64,000 nucleotides of DNA from the NCBI GenBank assembly GCA_017794705.1, contig CP051235.1, positions 2,815,001-2,879,000 on the forward strand, read 5' to 3'. The notes below the pieces were generated by a model. It saw nothing but the letters and a program-made list of their open reading frames with translations, ran no database searches and was not told the origin of the DNA. A program made the position numbers and the translations under genes. Source of the DNA: Devosia sp. Its GTDB lineage: Bacteria > Pseudomonadota > Alphaproteobacteria > Rhizobiales > Devosiaceae. Each line of letters begins with the position of its first letter. The first letter of the stretch is position 1. Positions 32,639 to 42,942 of this stretch are shown piece after piece.

Positions 32639-33412
32639 ATGGCAGGGGTGGGGATGAACCAGTTCAACGAGCTGATGCTGGCGCTGAAGGAGAATGTGGA
32701 ACTGCAGGATGGCAGTTACACACCGCTCTATCATCGCGTGCAGCGCGCCCTGCGGTTTGTCATCGAAGACGGGCGGCTGGGTGATGATGATGCGCTGCCG
32801 CCGGAGCGGGACCTGGCGCAAACGCTTGGTGTGTCGCGGGTAACGGTGCGCAATGCCATTCGCGGGCTGGTCGACGAAGGTCTGCTGGTGCAGCGCCAGG
32901 GGGCGGGGACGTTCGTCAGCCGCCGCATCGAGATGCCGCTGAGCAAGCCACCCACCAGCTTTTCCGAAGAAATGCAGGCGCGCGGCATGGAGCCCGAATA
33001 TGTGATGCTGGACCGGCACACGGGTCCGGCGACGCCTGTCGAGGTCGACATGCTGGAACTGGAACCTGGTACGCTGGTGACGCGGCTCTACCGGGTTCGG
33101 TCGGCCAACAAGAAGCCGATGTGTCTCGAACTGACCTCGATCGCCGCTGACGTGCTGCCGGAAAAGGCGGACATCGGCAAATCGCTTTACCTGATGCTGG
33201 CGGAAAAGAACCTCAGGCCGGTGCGGGCGCTGCAACGGTTGCGTGCTGAATTGCTGGAAAGCGAGCAGGCGCGGCTTTTGGGCGTGGCGCCGGGATCAGC
33301 AGGGTTATTTGTCGAGCAGCAGAGCTTCATCGAAGGCGGACGGCCCATCGAATATGTGCGCACGCATTACCGCGGCGATTCCTATGATTTCGTAGCCGAG
33401 TTGAAGATCTGA
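32639..33412 (+). CDS. GntR family regulator, HutC/UTRA subfamily (NagR-like)
   Basis: Regulator of 257 residues. The winged helix (about 25-95) is PLYHRVQRALRFVIEDGRLGDDDALPPERDLAQTLGVSRVTVRNAIRGLVDEGLLVQRQGAGTFV. The UTRA ligand domain (about 110-250) includes SFSEEMQARGMEPEY and YRVRSANKKPMCLELTSIAADVLP. The UTRA class that controls amino-sugar genes senses GlcN6P or GlcNAc6P. It is followed 1 bp later by the SIS deaminase, nagA, a kinase and cutC. Another ATG at 32654 also has a purine-rich leader; I kept the first. Confidence 0.9.
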   Translation: MAGVGMNQFNELMLALKENVELQDGSYTPLYHRVQRALRFVIEDGRLGDDDALPPERDLAQTLGVSRVTVRNAIRGLVDEGLLVQRQGAGTFVSRRIEMPLSKPPTSFSEEMQARGMEPEYVMLDRHTGPATPVEVDMLELEPGTLVTRLYRVRSANKKPMCLELTSIAADVLPEKADIGKSLYLMLAEKNLRPVRALQRLRAELLESEQARLLGVAPGSAGLFVEQQSFIEGGRPIEYVRTHYRGDSYDFVAELKI

Positions 33413-33413
33413 G

Positions 33414-34457
33414 ATGACCAAGACGTTCGCCCCCACCAAGACGCAAATGGCGCAGGAAACTGCGGAGGCGCCTGCACGTGTCGGGGACATGCTCGCTGCC
33501 AACCGCGACGCAGTGGCTGCTCTCAGCGCCAAGTTGCGGCAGAACCCGCCCAGATTGCTGATGACATGCGCACGCGGCAGTTCGGATCACGCGGCGACTT
33601 ATCTGCAGTATCTCAGCCTGCTCAAGCTGGGAATTCCGGCATCATCTCTGCCGCCCTCGATTGCCTCGGTTTATCAGGCCGAGGTTGATCTCGAAGGTGT
33701 TCTGTTCGTGCTGATTTCCCAATCGGGGCAAAGCCCGGATCTGGTGGCGGGCGCAAAATGGGCTGCAAGCCACGGCGCGCATGTTGTAGCCATGGTCAAC
33801 GTGGCGGATTCGCCGGTTGCCCAAGCTGCACATGATGTGCTGCCGCTGATGGCCGGCCCGGAAATCAGCGTGGCGGCCACCAAGTCCTATCTGACCGCAC
33901 TGGCGTCTGCCGCGCAGCTTGTCGCGGGGATTTCCGGCGATGCCGGATTTGCGCATGCCGTGGACCAACTGCCGAAGGTCCTGCAGGCGGCCGCGCGTCT
34001 GGACTGGTCCGCGGCGGTCGATGATCTGGCGGAAAGTTCGAGTGTTTTCGTGGCGGGGCGGGGACCCGGTTTGGCTGCCGCATTCGAGATGGCGCTGAAG
34101 CTGAAGGAAACCAGCGCCATGCATGCCGAGGCGTTCAGTTCGGCGGAAATCATGCACGGTCCGCTGGGCCTGCTGCAGCCGGGGATGCCGGTGTTGCTGC
34201 TCGGACAGAATGACCAGACGCTCCCCGGGGTGAAACAGCTCGATGCCTCTCTCCGGCAAAAGGGTGCGCGGGTCTATTCAGCCTATGAGGGGGCTTTCGG
34301 CAATGGCGTGCTGCCTGTGGTGCCGGGGGTTGATCCGGCGCTGGCGCCGCTTGCGGCGGTGCAGAGTTTTTATTCGATGGCCAGTGAACTGGCCGTGCGT
34401 CGCGGGTTTGATCCCGACAAGCCCGAGCACCTCAAGAAAGTGACGGAAACGCGCTGA
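33414..34457 (+). CDS. SIS-domain glucosamine-6-phosphate deaminase (NagB-II type)
   Basis: Double-SIS protein, 347 residues. It resembles the isomerase half of glucosamine-fructose-6-phosphate aminotransferase without the glutaminase domain. SIS1 contains LMTCARGSSDHAATYLQYL and VLISQSGQSPDLVAGAKWAASHGAHVVAMVN. SIS2 contains VFVAGRGPGLAAAFEMALKLKETSAMHAEAFSSAEIMHGPLGLL with the conserved Glu and His of the sugar-ring-opening site. It most likely converts GlcN6P to fructose 6-phosphate and ammonia, replacing the unrelated NagB, which is absent here. The context next to nagA supports this. Confidence 0.87.
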   Translation: MTKTFAPTKTQMAQETAEAPARVGDMLAANRDAVAALSAKLRQNPPRLLMTCARGSSDHAATYLQYLSLLKLGIPASSLPPSIASVYQAEVDLEGVLFVLISQSGQSPDLVAGAKWAASHGAHVVAMVNVADSPVAQAAHDVLPLMAGPEISVAATKSYLTALASAAQLVAGISGDAGFAHAVDQLPKVLQAAARLDWSAAVDDLAESSSVFVAGRGPGLAAAFEMALKLKETSAMHAEAFSSAEIMHGPLGLLQPGMPVLLLGQNDQTLPGVKQLDASLRQKGARVYSAYEGAFGNGVLPVVPGVDPALAPLAAVQSFYSMASELAVRRGFDPDKPEHLKKVTETR

Positions 34458-35611
34458 TGGTTGAGGTGGTCGCCAACGCGGAGCTATTTGACGGCGAGCA
34501 GATGCGCGGCCGTTGCGACGTTTCCATTGAGGACGGACGGATCGTCGAAATTGCGCCGGCGCGGCAGGAGGCCCTGTCTGGGGACGGTGTGCACAATCTG
34601 CGCGGCATGTTGCTGGCACCCGGGTTCATCGACGTCCAGGTCAACGGAGGCGGTGGCGCCCTGTTCAACAATGATCCGAGCGTCGAGGCACTGGAAACGA
34701 TGGCCGCGGCCCATCGCAACTACGGCACGACCACCCTGATCCCGACGGTCATCACTGACACTAATGAAGTGCTGGATGCGGCGGCTGAAGCTGTCAGCAC
34801 GGCTCTGGCAGGGGGCTTGCCGGGTATCCGTGGCATTCACTTTGAGGGGCCCTGCCTCAACCCGGAACGCAAGGGTGTTCACAAGGAAAGCAACTTCCGC
34901 AGCCTCGATGATGACCTGATGGAAATCTACACGCGCGATGGACTGGGCGCGGTGGTGGTGACGCTGGCGCCCGAGCGGGTCGAGCTTGGCCGGATCCGCG
35001 AGTTGGCAAACCAGGGCGTATTTGTCTGTGCCGGGCACACGGCGGCAGACTACCAGACCGTGAGCGAGGCCATTGGCCACGGGATGCGCGGGTTCACGCA
35101 TCTTTACAATGCCATGTCGCCGATGACCAACCGGGAGCCGGGCGTGGTCGGCGCGGCGCTGGACGACGGGTTCACCTGGTGCGGGCTGATTGTCGATGGC
35201 TATCACTTGCATGACGCCACCGCCCGCAATGCGATCCGGTCCAAAGCGCGGGGCAAGATGATGCTGGTCACCGACGCCATGTCGACGGTGGGTGCACGCG
35301 AAAAGAAGTTCAGCCTCTACGGCGAAGAAATCCATGCCGAGGACGGTCGGCTGGCACGAACCGACGGGACGCTGGCAGGCTCCGATCTCGACATGATGAG
35401 TGCCGTGCGCAACACCCACATGCGGCTGGGGGTAGCGCTGGACGAGGCGCTCCGCATGGCTTCGCTCTATCCGGCGCAGTTCCTCAAGCTGGACGGCACG
35501 ATCGGCAAGGTGAAGGCGGGGTTCGCCGCGGATCTGGTGGCGATCGACCCGGCTGACCTCAGCGTCAAGTCGACCTGGATTGGCGGCGAAATGCGCGAGG
35601 CACGGTCATGA
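34457..35611 (+). CDS. nagA: N-acetylglucosamine-6-phosphate deacetylase
   Basis: Amidohydrolase of 384 residues that deacetylates GlcNAc6P. LAPGFIDVQVNGGGGALFNN, GIHFEGPCLNPERKGVHKESNFR (metal Glu), VFVCAGHTAADYQTV (metal His), GFTHLYNAMSPM and MMLVTDAMSTVG (catalytic Asp) are all present. The ATG overlaps the previous stop by one base. It is the second enzyme of the nag operon. Confidence 0.94.
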   Translation: MVEVVANAELFDGEQMRGRCDVSIEDGRIVEIAPARQEALSGDGVHNLRGMLLAPGFIDVQVNGGGGALFNNDPSVEALETMAAAHRNYGTTTLIPTVITDTNEVLDAAAEAVSTALAGGLPGIRGIHFEGPCLNPERKGVHKESNFRSLDDDLMEIYTRDGLGAVVVTLAPERVELGRIRELANQGVFVCAGHTAADYQTVSEAIGHGMRGFTHLYNAMSPMTNREPGVVGAALDDGFTWCGLIVDGYHLHDATARNAIRSKARGKMMLVTDAMSTVGAREKKFSLYGEEIHAEDGRLARTDGTLAGSDLDMMSAVRNTHMRLGVALDEALRMASLYPAQFLKLDGTIGKVKAGFAADLVAIDPADLSVKSTWIGGEMREARS

Positions 35612-36528
35612 TTGCCTGTTTCGACATCGGCGCCAGCTTCATCCGCTATGGCCTTGCGAACGGGTCCGGGCTGGTGCGCGAGCAGGGCCGTGCACAGACG
35701 CCGACGCGGGACGCCGAAGCGTTCATGGTTGCGGTACAGGCAGGGCTGGTGATCATGAAGGCGCCTGCTGATGCGCCCGTTTCGATTTCACTTTGCGGCA
35801 CCGTTGACCCTCAGACGGGTGTCGTGACCGTGGCCAATGTGCCGGCAATCAACGGCACGAACCTTGCCGAAAAACTCGGCAAGAGGCTCAACCGGCCGGT
35901 GACGATCACCAATGATGCGGACTGTTTTGCGCTGGCGGAAGCGCATGCCGGTGTCGGTTCGGGGCATCGCAATGTTTTTTCGATCATTCTTGGGACCGGC
36001 GTGGGTGGTGGTCTGGTGATCGACGGGAAGCTGGTGCAGGGGATGGGCGGCGTCGCTGGCGAATGGGGGCACGGCGCAATCGTCGACCCCGGGTTTGGCG
36101 GACTGACCGATCCGCTGCCGCGGACGGCCTGCGGCTGCGGGCGGACGGACTGTGTCGATCCTGTGGGCAGCGCCCGCGGGCTGGAGCATTTGCATGACAT
36201 GCTGCACGGCGAAGAAAGGTCGAGCAGTTCCATCGTGCTGCAATATGAGCGCGGCCAGGAAGATGCAGTGCGCACGGTCCAGCTTTACATCGAAAATCTG
36301 GCTCGGGTTCTGGCCCTGATCGTCAATGTCACCGGGGTCACCAAGGTGCCGGTGGGTGGAGGGCTGGGATCTGCCCCAGCGCTGATCGCCGCACTCGACA
36401 AGCGGGTGCGTGAAATGACTTTGGCGACGTTCAACGATCCGCTGGTGGTGCCGGGACAAAGATCGGCGGACGGTGGATTGATTGGTGCCGCGCTGGCGGC
36501 GCGGAATGGTCTGGAGGTGGCGGCATGA
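35608..36528 (+). CDS. ROK family sugar kinase, probable N-acetylglucosamine kinase
   Basis: ROK-fold kinase of 306 residues. The phosphate-1 motif is IACFDIGASFIRYGLA, and ITNDADCFALAEAHAGVG contains the catalytic Asp. GTGVGGGLVIDGKLVQGMGGVAGEWGHG carries the sugar-binding Glu and zinc His. The zinc motif is CGCGRTDCVDP, with Asp instead of the usual final Glu. Position after nagA and before cutC, with 4-bp overlaps on both sides, makes GlcNAc the likely substrate. Uptake through an ABC rather than a PTS system would require such a kinase. Confidence 0.9.
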   Translation: MIACFDIGASFIRYGLANGSGLVREQGRAQTPTRDAEAFMVAVQAGLVIMKAPADAPVSISLCGTVDPQTGVVTVANVPAINGTNLAEKLGKRLNRPVTITNDADCFALAEAHAGVGSGHRNVFSIILGTGVGGGLVIDGKLVQGMGGVAGEWGHGAIVDPGFGGLTDPLPRTACGCGRTDCVDPVGSARGLEHLHDMLHGEERSSSSIVLQYERGQEDAVRTVQLYIENLARVLALIVNVTGVTKVPVGGGLGSAPALIAALDKRVREMTLATFNDPLVVPGQRSADGGLIGAALAARNGLEVAA

Positions 36529-37319
36529 GCGGTCCCCTGGGCAAGCGCGCCATCCTGGAACTATGCGTCGAGGACATGGCGGGGCTGAATGCGGCACGCG
36601 CCGGTGGCGCTGACCGGGTTGAACTCTGTTCCGCCCTTTCGGTGGGTGGGCTGACGCCCAGTGCGGGGTTCATGCAGCAGGCGGCGGCATCCGGCGTGCC
36701 GGCCATGGCGATGATCCGGCCACGACAGGGCGGCTTTGTGTTCTCGGATGACGAAGTCGATTTGATGATCGCCGACATCAGCGCGGCACGTGATTTCGGC
36801 TTGCACGGGGTCGTGCTCGGGGCGGCTCATCCGGACCTGACACTTCATCTCGAAGTGTTGAGGCGGTTGATCGAGGCGGCAGGACCGCTCGAGACTTGTC
36901 TGCACCGGGTTTTCGATCTGACGCCCGATCCGTTCGCGGCGATCGACCAGGCGGTTGAACTTGGTTTTTCGCGCATCCTGACGTCCGGACAGCAGCGTAG
37001 CGTGCCCGAAGGACTGAAACTGCTAGTGGACCTTGGCGCCTATGCCAATGGCCGGATTTCCATCATGCCGGGCGGCGGGATCACGCTGCGCAATGTCGGC
37101 GAGGTGATCCGGTCGACGGGAATCTCGGAAATCCACTCCTCCTGCAGTGTGGTGCGCGGGCAGGCAGATGCGGATCTGGTCCGGTTCGGATTTGCGCCGG
37201 ACGGGCCGCGCAAGGTGTTCGATCCGGAAGCCGTGGCCGAGATGCGGCGCATGCTGGCGGCCATCGCCGCGCCTGGCCCCAATGATGAAGCTCTCGAAGT
37301 GAAGGGAGCCGCTGAATGA
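36525..37319 (+). CDS. cutC: CutC family TIM-barrel protein
   Basis: 264-residue protein of the CutC family. It opens with AILELCVEDMAGLNAARAGGADRVELCSALSVGGLTPSAG, the family signature, and contains AMIRPRQGGFVFSDDEVDLM and SGQQRSVPEGLKLL. CutC was named for copper homeostasis, but its cellular role is uncertain. Here it is the last gene of a GlcNAc-catabolic operon with a 4-bp overlap, which suggests a carbohydrate-related task. Confidence 0.93.
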   Translation: MSGPLGKRAILELCVEDMAGLNAARAGGADRVELCSALSVGGLTPSAGFMQQAAASGVPAMAMIRPRQGGFVFSDDEVDLMIADISAARDFGLHGVVLGAAHPDLTLHLEVLRRLIEAAGPLETCLHRVFDLTPDPFAAIDQAVELGFSRILTSGQQRSVPEGLKLLVDLGAYANGRISIMPGGGITLRNVGEVIRSTGISEIHSSCSVVRGQADADLVRFGFAPDGPRKVFDPEAVAEMRRMLAAIAAPGPNDEALEVKGAAE

Positions 37320-37399
37320 CTGATGTGAAACTGAATTTCATCAAATCAACGCAATTGCCCCAGAATCCGCTTGACTCTGCGGGGTCTCTGCCGAAACAT

Positions 37400-37416
37400 C
37401 TGAAAATTATTTTCAG
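37400..37416. promoter_or_regulatory. palindromic operator upstream of Gfo/Idh-ABC operon (RpiR-type site 1)
   Basis: CTGAAAAT (37400-37407), one base T, ATTTTCAG (37409-37416): a perfect 8-bp inverted repeat 30 bp before the dehydrogenase start. Near-identical sequences occur at 44908-44922 and 44981-44995 around the rpiR operon. GAAA-(A/T)-rich-TTTC palindromes are typical for RpiR/MurR regulators. Confidence 0.65.
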
Positions 37417-37446
37417 TTTTGGCCTTCGTCAAAGGGGTGTTGTGCG

Positions 37447-38670
37447 ATGAAGATCGGAATTGTTGGGCTCGGATTCAGGCTGGGATATCTGGCGCGCATC
37501 ATCAATCGGGAAATCCCGGGGGCGCGGTTCGTCGGCTATGTGGACCCGGAACCGGCTGGATTGGCGCCGGTCTTTGTGCCCCCGCACGCGATCGAGAATG
37601 CCGGACACGTTCCCACGCTGGGCGAAGCCCTGTCGGTGCCGCTCGACGCAGGTCCGCAATTCGACAGCATCGATGATCTGGTCAAGGCCGACCGGCCCGA
37701 CCTGCTGATGATCGGCTCGCCCAACCACATGCATCTCGAGCATATCCGCAACGCGCTGGATCATGGGCTGAAGATCTTCACCGAAAAGCCGGTGGTCACC
37801 ACCGAAGAAGACACGTTCGAGCTTTTGCGGTTGCTGGCCGAATTCGGCAATGTCGATCAGGTGATGATCGGGCTGGTGCTGCGCTACGCCCCACTTTACC
37901 GCGATCTGGTTGCCGCCCGCGACAAGGGCCAGCTTGGCAGCATTACCTCCATTGAGGCTTCCGAACATATCGCGCCCTATCATGGTGCCTTCTTCATGCG
38001 CGACTGGCGGCGCGAAGGCGGCTGGTCCGGCGGGTTCATGCTGGAGAAATGTTGCCACGACATCGATCTCTACCAGGGTCTGGTCGGTGGCCGTCCGGCC
38101 AGGGTCGCCAGTTTTGGCGGACGCAAGAGCTTCGTGCCGGAAAATGACCCGGCCAAGCGCGGTATCAACAATCTGGAGATCTATCACATCAAGCCGAGCG
38201 GCTGGATGGGGTCGGACAAGGTGTTCGACAGCGAAGGCGACATCATCGACTACCAGACGGCACTGGTGGAATTCGAGAACGGCGAGAACCTGTGCTTCCA
38301 CACCAATCTGAACGTGCCCGACGAATTCCGCCGCTTCTGCGTGATGGGATCGCGCGGGATGGCCGAGGGTGATTTTGTCCGCAACTATTTCCGCGTGCAT
38401 GACTCGCACTCGGGCAAGAAGCTGACCGACAAGAGCTACGAAACCTCATCGACCTCGGCGCACTACGGTGCCGATGAGCAGATGATCCAGGACATTTTCG
38501 CTCACGTGACGGACGGCAAGCCGTTGCCGGTGTCAATTGTCGACGGGCTCGCCGCGGGCCTGACCGCGATCAAGATGGACGAGGCGCGCGCAACAAGGCG
38601 GGTGATCGACATGACTGAAACCTGGGCGAAGTTTGACGCCATTCTCCCGCGAAACAAGAAGGTGGCCTGA
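37447..38670 (+). CDS. Gfo/Idh/MocA family NAD(P)-dependent sugar oxidoreductase
   Basis: Two-domain dehydrogenase of 407 residues. The Rossmann start is KIGIVGLGFRLGYLARIINREIPGARFVGYVDPEP. EKPVVTTEED is the conserved EKP cofactor/lysine motif. The catalytic-domain segment GGWSGGFMLEKCCHDIDLYQGLVGGRPARVASFGGR includes the H-D pair. It heads the operon with two permeases, a binding protein and an ATPase, and its stop overlaps the first permease start. It probably oxidises or isomerises the imported sugar at a ring carbon. Confidence 0.9.
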   Translation: MKIGIVGLGFRLGYLARIINREIPGARFVGYVDPEPAGLAPVFVPPHAIENAGHVPTLGEALSVPLDAGPQFDSIDDLVKADRPDLLMIGSPNHMHLEHIRNALDHGLKIFTEKPVVTTEEDTFELLRLLAEFGNVDQVMIGLVLRYAPLYRDLVAARDKGQLGSITSIEASEHIAPYHGAFFMRDWRREGGWSGGFMLEKCCHDIDLYQGLVGGRPARVASFGGRKSFVPENDPAKRGINNLEIYHIKPSGWMGSDKVFDSEGDIIDYQTALVEFENGENLCFHTNLNVPDEFRRFCVMGSRGMAEGDFVRNYFRVHDSHSGKKLTDKSYETSSTSAHYGADEQMIQDIFAHVTDGKPLPVSIVDGLAAGLTAIKMDEARATRRVIDMTETWAKFDAILPRNKKVA

Positions 38671-39563
38671 TGTTCAACACCGGCCGAGACCGCTTCTTCC
38701 CCTACATGCTGCTGCTGCCGGCGCTGGCGCTGACGCTGGTCATCGTTGCCTGGCCACTGTTCGAAACATTTCGCCTGTCGTTCACCGACGCGGCCCTGAA
38801 GCCCGACGAGAACTGGGTCGGCTGGGCCAACTACGAGAAAATATTCAGCGGCAATTTCCCCGAAGTGATCCTTCGTACTTTCGTGTGGATGTTCTGGTCG
38901 GTGACGCTGAAAATGGTGGTCGGTATCGCCGGCGCCATGCTTTTGAACGCCGCTGTGCCGGGCCGGGCCTTCTTCCGGGTGCTGGTGATGCCGCCCTGGG
39001 TGATCCCGATCGCCATCGGCGTGTTCATCTGGGGCTGGATGTACAATGGCCAGTGGGGGATGATTTCCGGGGTCGGCCAGCTGCTTGGCATCTTTGACGG
39101 GCCGTTTGAATTCCTCGCCTACCGCGATACGGCGTTTATCGCCACGATCGTCACCGACGTGTGGATCGGCACGCCGCTGGTCACCATCTATCTTCTGGCC
39201 GCCATGCAGTCGATTTCGCCCGACCTGCACGAGGCCGCGTGGGTGGATGGCGCCGGCCGCTGGTACCGGTTCCGGCGCATCACCCTGCCGCTGATCCTGC
39301 CGGCAGTGGCGACCATGTCGCTACTGTCCTCGATCTGGACGTTCAACTCGTTCGACATCATCTGGATCCTCACCGAGGGCGGGCCGCGCGGCGGCACGAC
39401 AACGATGATCATCGACACCTACAAGACCGCTATCTCCCGCTTCCGCTACGGCGAAGGCGCGGCGCGGGCGGTGTTGATCGTCCTGTTCCTGTCGGCGTTC
39501 GCCGCTTTCTACTTTTACCTGATTTCACGTGCCACCCGCGGGGGAGCGAACAATGATCAATAA
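38670..39563 (+). CDS. carbohydrate ABC transporter permease, CUT1 (MalF/UgpA type)
   Basis: Inner-membrane subunit of 297 residues with six predicted helices. The EAA loop that contacts the ATPase is LHEAAWVDGAGRWYRFRRITLPLILPA. It starts with LLLPALALTLVIVAWPLFETFRLSFTD, typical of MalF/UgpA-type proteins. It overlaps the preceding gene by one base (TGATG) and the next permease by about 11 bp. Confidence 0.93.
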   Translation: MFNTGRDRFFPYMLLLPALALTLVIVAWPLFETFRLSFTDAALKPDENWVGWANYEKIFSGNFPEVILRTFVWMFWSVTLKMVVGIAGAMLLNAAVPGRAFFRVLVMPPWVIPIAIGVFIWGWMYNGQWGMISGVGQLLGIFDGPFEFLAYRDTAFIATIVTDVWIGTPLVTIYLLAAMQSISPDLHEAAWVDGAGRWYRFRRITLPLILPAVATMSLLSSIWTFNSFDIIWILTEGGPRGGTTTMIIDTYKTAISRFRYGEGAARAVLIVLFLSAFAAFYFYLISRATRGGANNDQ

Positions 39564-40395
39564 GTATCGCTGGTACGAGATCGTTGGCATATATGCAGGG
39601 ATTGCGGTCTTTCTGACCTTCATCCTGGCGCCCTTCCTTGAGGCGTTCCTTGTGTCGCTACGGCCGATCGAAGGCATCTTTTCGGCGCCCTACAGCATCA
39701 TCACCGAGAACATGAGCTTCGAAACCTACATTTCGATGTGGTCGAGCGTGCCCTTGCTGTGGCGCTACATGCTCAACTCGCTGTTCATCTCAACGGTGGT
39801 GACACTTCTGGCGCTGTTCTGCATCATTCCGGCGGCCTACGCGTTCGCCCGGTTCAAGTTCAAAGGCTCGAACGGGCTTCTGGCCGGCTTCCTCGCCATC
39901 AACATGGTCGGCGGCGCGGTGCTGATCATTCCGCTTTACAAGCTGATGCTGAACCTGGGGCTGCTCAACACCTATTGGGCGATGATCATCCCGGGTGCTG
40001 CCTTTTCCATTCCGACCGGCATCTGGCTGCTCCGCTCCTATCTCGCCAAGATCCCGCGCGAGTTGGAGGAAGCGGCATGGGTCGACGGGGCCGGCCGGCT
40101 TTACACTTTGCGTCGCGTCATCATTCCGATCGCCATTCCCGGCATCGTGGTGGTCGCGGTCGCCACATTCATTGCAGCCTATGCGCAGCAGTTCCTGTTC
40201 GCGTTGACCTTCAACTCGACGAATGAACTGAACCCGCTGCCCGTGGGGCTGTTCCAGTTCTTCGGTCGTCAGACAGTCGTTTGGAACGAACTGATGGCCG
40301 CAAGTTTGATCGGCATCTTGCCAGTGCTGCTCATCTACATCTTCCTCCAGCGTTTCATCGTCGCTGGCCTGACCGCTGGTGCGGTCAAGGAGTGA
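39553..40395 (+). CDS. carbohydrate ABC transporter permease, CUT1 (MalG/UgpE type)
   Basis: Second permease, 280 residues. The EAA loop is LEEAAWVDGAGRLYTLRRVIIPIAIPG. The opening WYEIVGIYAGIAVFLTFILAPFLEAFLVSLRP and the end QRFIVAGLTAGAVKE (QRxxxxGLTxGAVKG) are hallmarks of MalG-like subunits. The ATG at 39553 has GGGGGAGCG upstream; the frame opens at a GTG 24 bp earlier. Confidence 0.93.
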   Translation: MINKYRWYEIVGIYAGIAVFLTFILAPFLEAFLVSLRPIEGIFSAPYSIITENMSFETYISMWSSVPLLWRYMLNSLFISTVVTLLALFCIIPAAYAFARFKFKGSNGLLAGFLAINMVGGAVLIIPLYKLMLNLGLLNTYWAMIIPGAAFSIPTGIWLLRSYLAKIPRELEEAAWVDGAGRLYTLRRVIIPIAIPGIVVVAVATFIAAYAQQFLFALTFNSTNELNPLPVGLFQFFGRQTVVWNELMAASLIGILPVLLIYIFLQRFIVAGLTAGAVKE

Positions 40396-40431
40396 TGTGA
40401 ATTCATAATGGCAACCAAATGGGAGACAGAC

Positions 40432-41643
40432 ATGAAGGCTCTTAAATACCTGGTCGGCGCTGCGCTGCTGGTGGGCTCCTCCACCTCGGCCCTGGCCCAG
40501 ACCGAAATCTACATGATCAACTGCGGTGACGGGGTGACCGGCAACGGTCCCGCCAAGCACGCGGAGCTGATTGCTGAGTGGGAAGCCGCCAACGAAGGCT
40601 ACACAGTCAACCTGGAATATGTGCCCTGGGGCCAGTGCCAGGAAAAGTCGACGACCCTTGCCGCTGCCGGTAATCCGCCGGCCCTGGCTTACATGGGTTC
40701 GCGTACACTGAAGCAGTTGGCGCTCAATGACCTGATCATTCCGATGGACCTGTCGGCGGAAGAAGTTGCAGCCTATGCGCCGCCGGTGCTGGGCACAGTG
40801 ACCTATGACGGTCAGGCCTGGGGTGCTCCGGTCGCCTTCTCGACCAAGGCTCTTTACTGGAACAAGGACCTGTTCGAGGCCGCTGGTCTTGACCCCGAGA
40901 CACCTCCCACGACCTGGGAAGAGCTCTATGACATGGCCAAGCAGGTTCAGGACAATACCGATGCCAACGGTTTCGGTCTGGCTGCTGCCTCGTTCGACAA
41001 CACGATGCACCAGTTCCTGAATTTCGTTTACTCGAACGGCGGTGCCGTCATCAATGATGCCGGTGAGATCGTCTTCGACAGCGAAAACAACGTGCAGGCC
41101 CTCGAGTTCTACGGTCGTCTGGCTGAAGTTTCGCAGCCGGGTCCGCTGGCCTATGACCGTGCCAAACTGCGCCCGCTGTTCACCGAAGGCCAGATTGCCA
41201 TGTTCATCTCCGGTCCGTGGGAACGCGGTCTGGTGGGTGACGTGAACTGGGGCGTTGCGCCGGTTCCGCATGGCCCGATGGGCGATCACGGCACGCTGCT
41301 GATCACCGACTCGCTGGCCGTGTTCAAGGGCTCGGGCGTTGAAGAGCAGGCCCGTTCGCTGGCCAAGTGGCTGACCAACGCCGAAAACCAGATGGCCTAT
41401 GACCTGGCCGCCGGCAACACCCCGATCTATTCGGGTACCGGCACTGAAGAGCTGATCGCTGCCGACGCGACCTGGGCTCCGTTCCTGGAAATCATTCCGG
41501 ATGGTGGTCCCGAGCCGTTCGTGACCGACTATGTGGGTCTGCAGGACACGATCAACGAAGCCATTCAGGGCGTCGTTCTGGGTGAAATCGACGCGGCTAC
41601 CGCCGTCGCCGATGCCGCCGCGGTCCTGGAAGACTACAAGTAA
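40432..41643 (+). CDS. sugar ABC transporter substrate-binding protein (CUT1, family 1)
   Basis: Periplasmic extracellular solute-binding protein, 403 residues. [23 protein letters not shown] is a signal peptide cut after ALA. Family 1 features are [55 protein letters not shown]-like text and [14 protein letters not shown]. The ATG at 40432 has GGGAG before it; an in-frame ATG at 40408 would spoil the signal peptide. A GlcNAc-containing oligosaccharide or related sugar is the likely ligand, judged from the flanking nag and hexosaminidase genes. Confidence 0.92.
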   Translation: [403 protein letters not shown]

Positions 41644-41650
41644 TCAAGCT

Positions 41651-41676
41651 GGAACCCGGCGTCCGCGCCGGGTTCC
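41651..41676 (+). terminator. strong intra-operon stem-loop after the binding-protein gene
   Basis: GGAACCCGGCG (41651-41661), loop TCCG, CGCCGGGTTCC (41666-41676): an 11-bp perfect stem, followed by a smaller CCCCG/CGGGG dyad. It has no T-run. Such hairpins typically stabilise the binding-protein mRNA and lower expression of the downstream ATPase. Confidence 0.75.
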
Positions 41677-41712
41677 ATTCCGCCCCGTGCGGGGTGAACA
41701 AGGAGGTCCAGC

Positions 41713-42852
<1,140 letters not shown>

Positions 42853-42864
42853 TCCTCCCGGCCT

Positions 42865-42911
42865 GATCCGGACCAACGCACGGTTGCACCGCGCCCCTGC
42901 CGGTCCGGATC
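42865..42911. terminator. inverted repeat between convergent ATPase and M81 genes
   Basis: GATCCGGACC (42865-42874) and GGTCCGGATC (42902-42911) are perfect complements separated by 27 nt. The position between two converging genes suits a bidirectional terminator, although the loop is long and no T-run is seen. Confidence 0.45.
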
Positions 42912-42942
42912 GGGTCGATCAGCTTTTCGAAATAGGTGAACT

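Noticed and set aside
39790-41289. 499-residue minus-strand frame opposite the ABC permease and binding-protein genes
   Set aside because: Antisense shadow of two clearly recognisable transporter genes.
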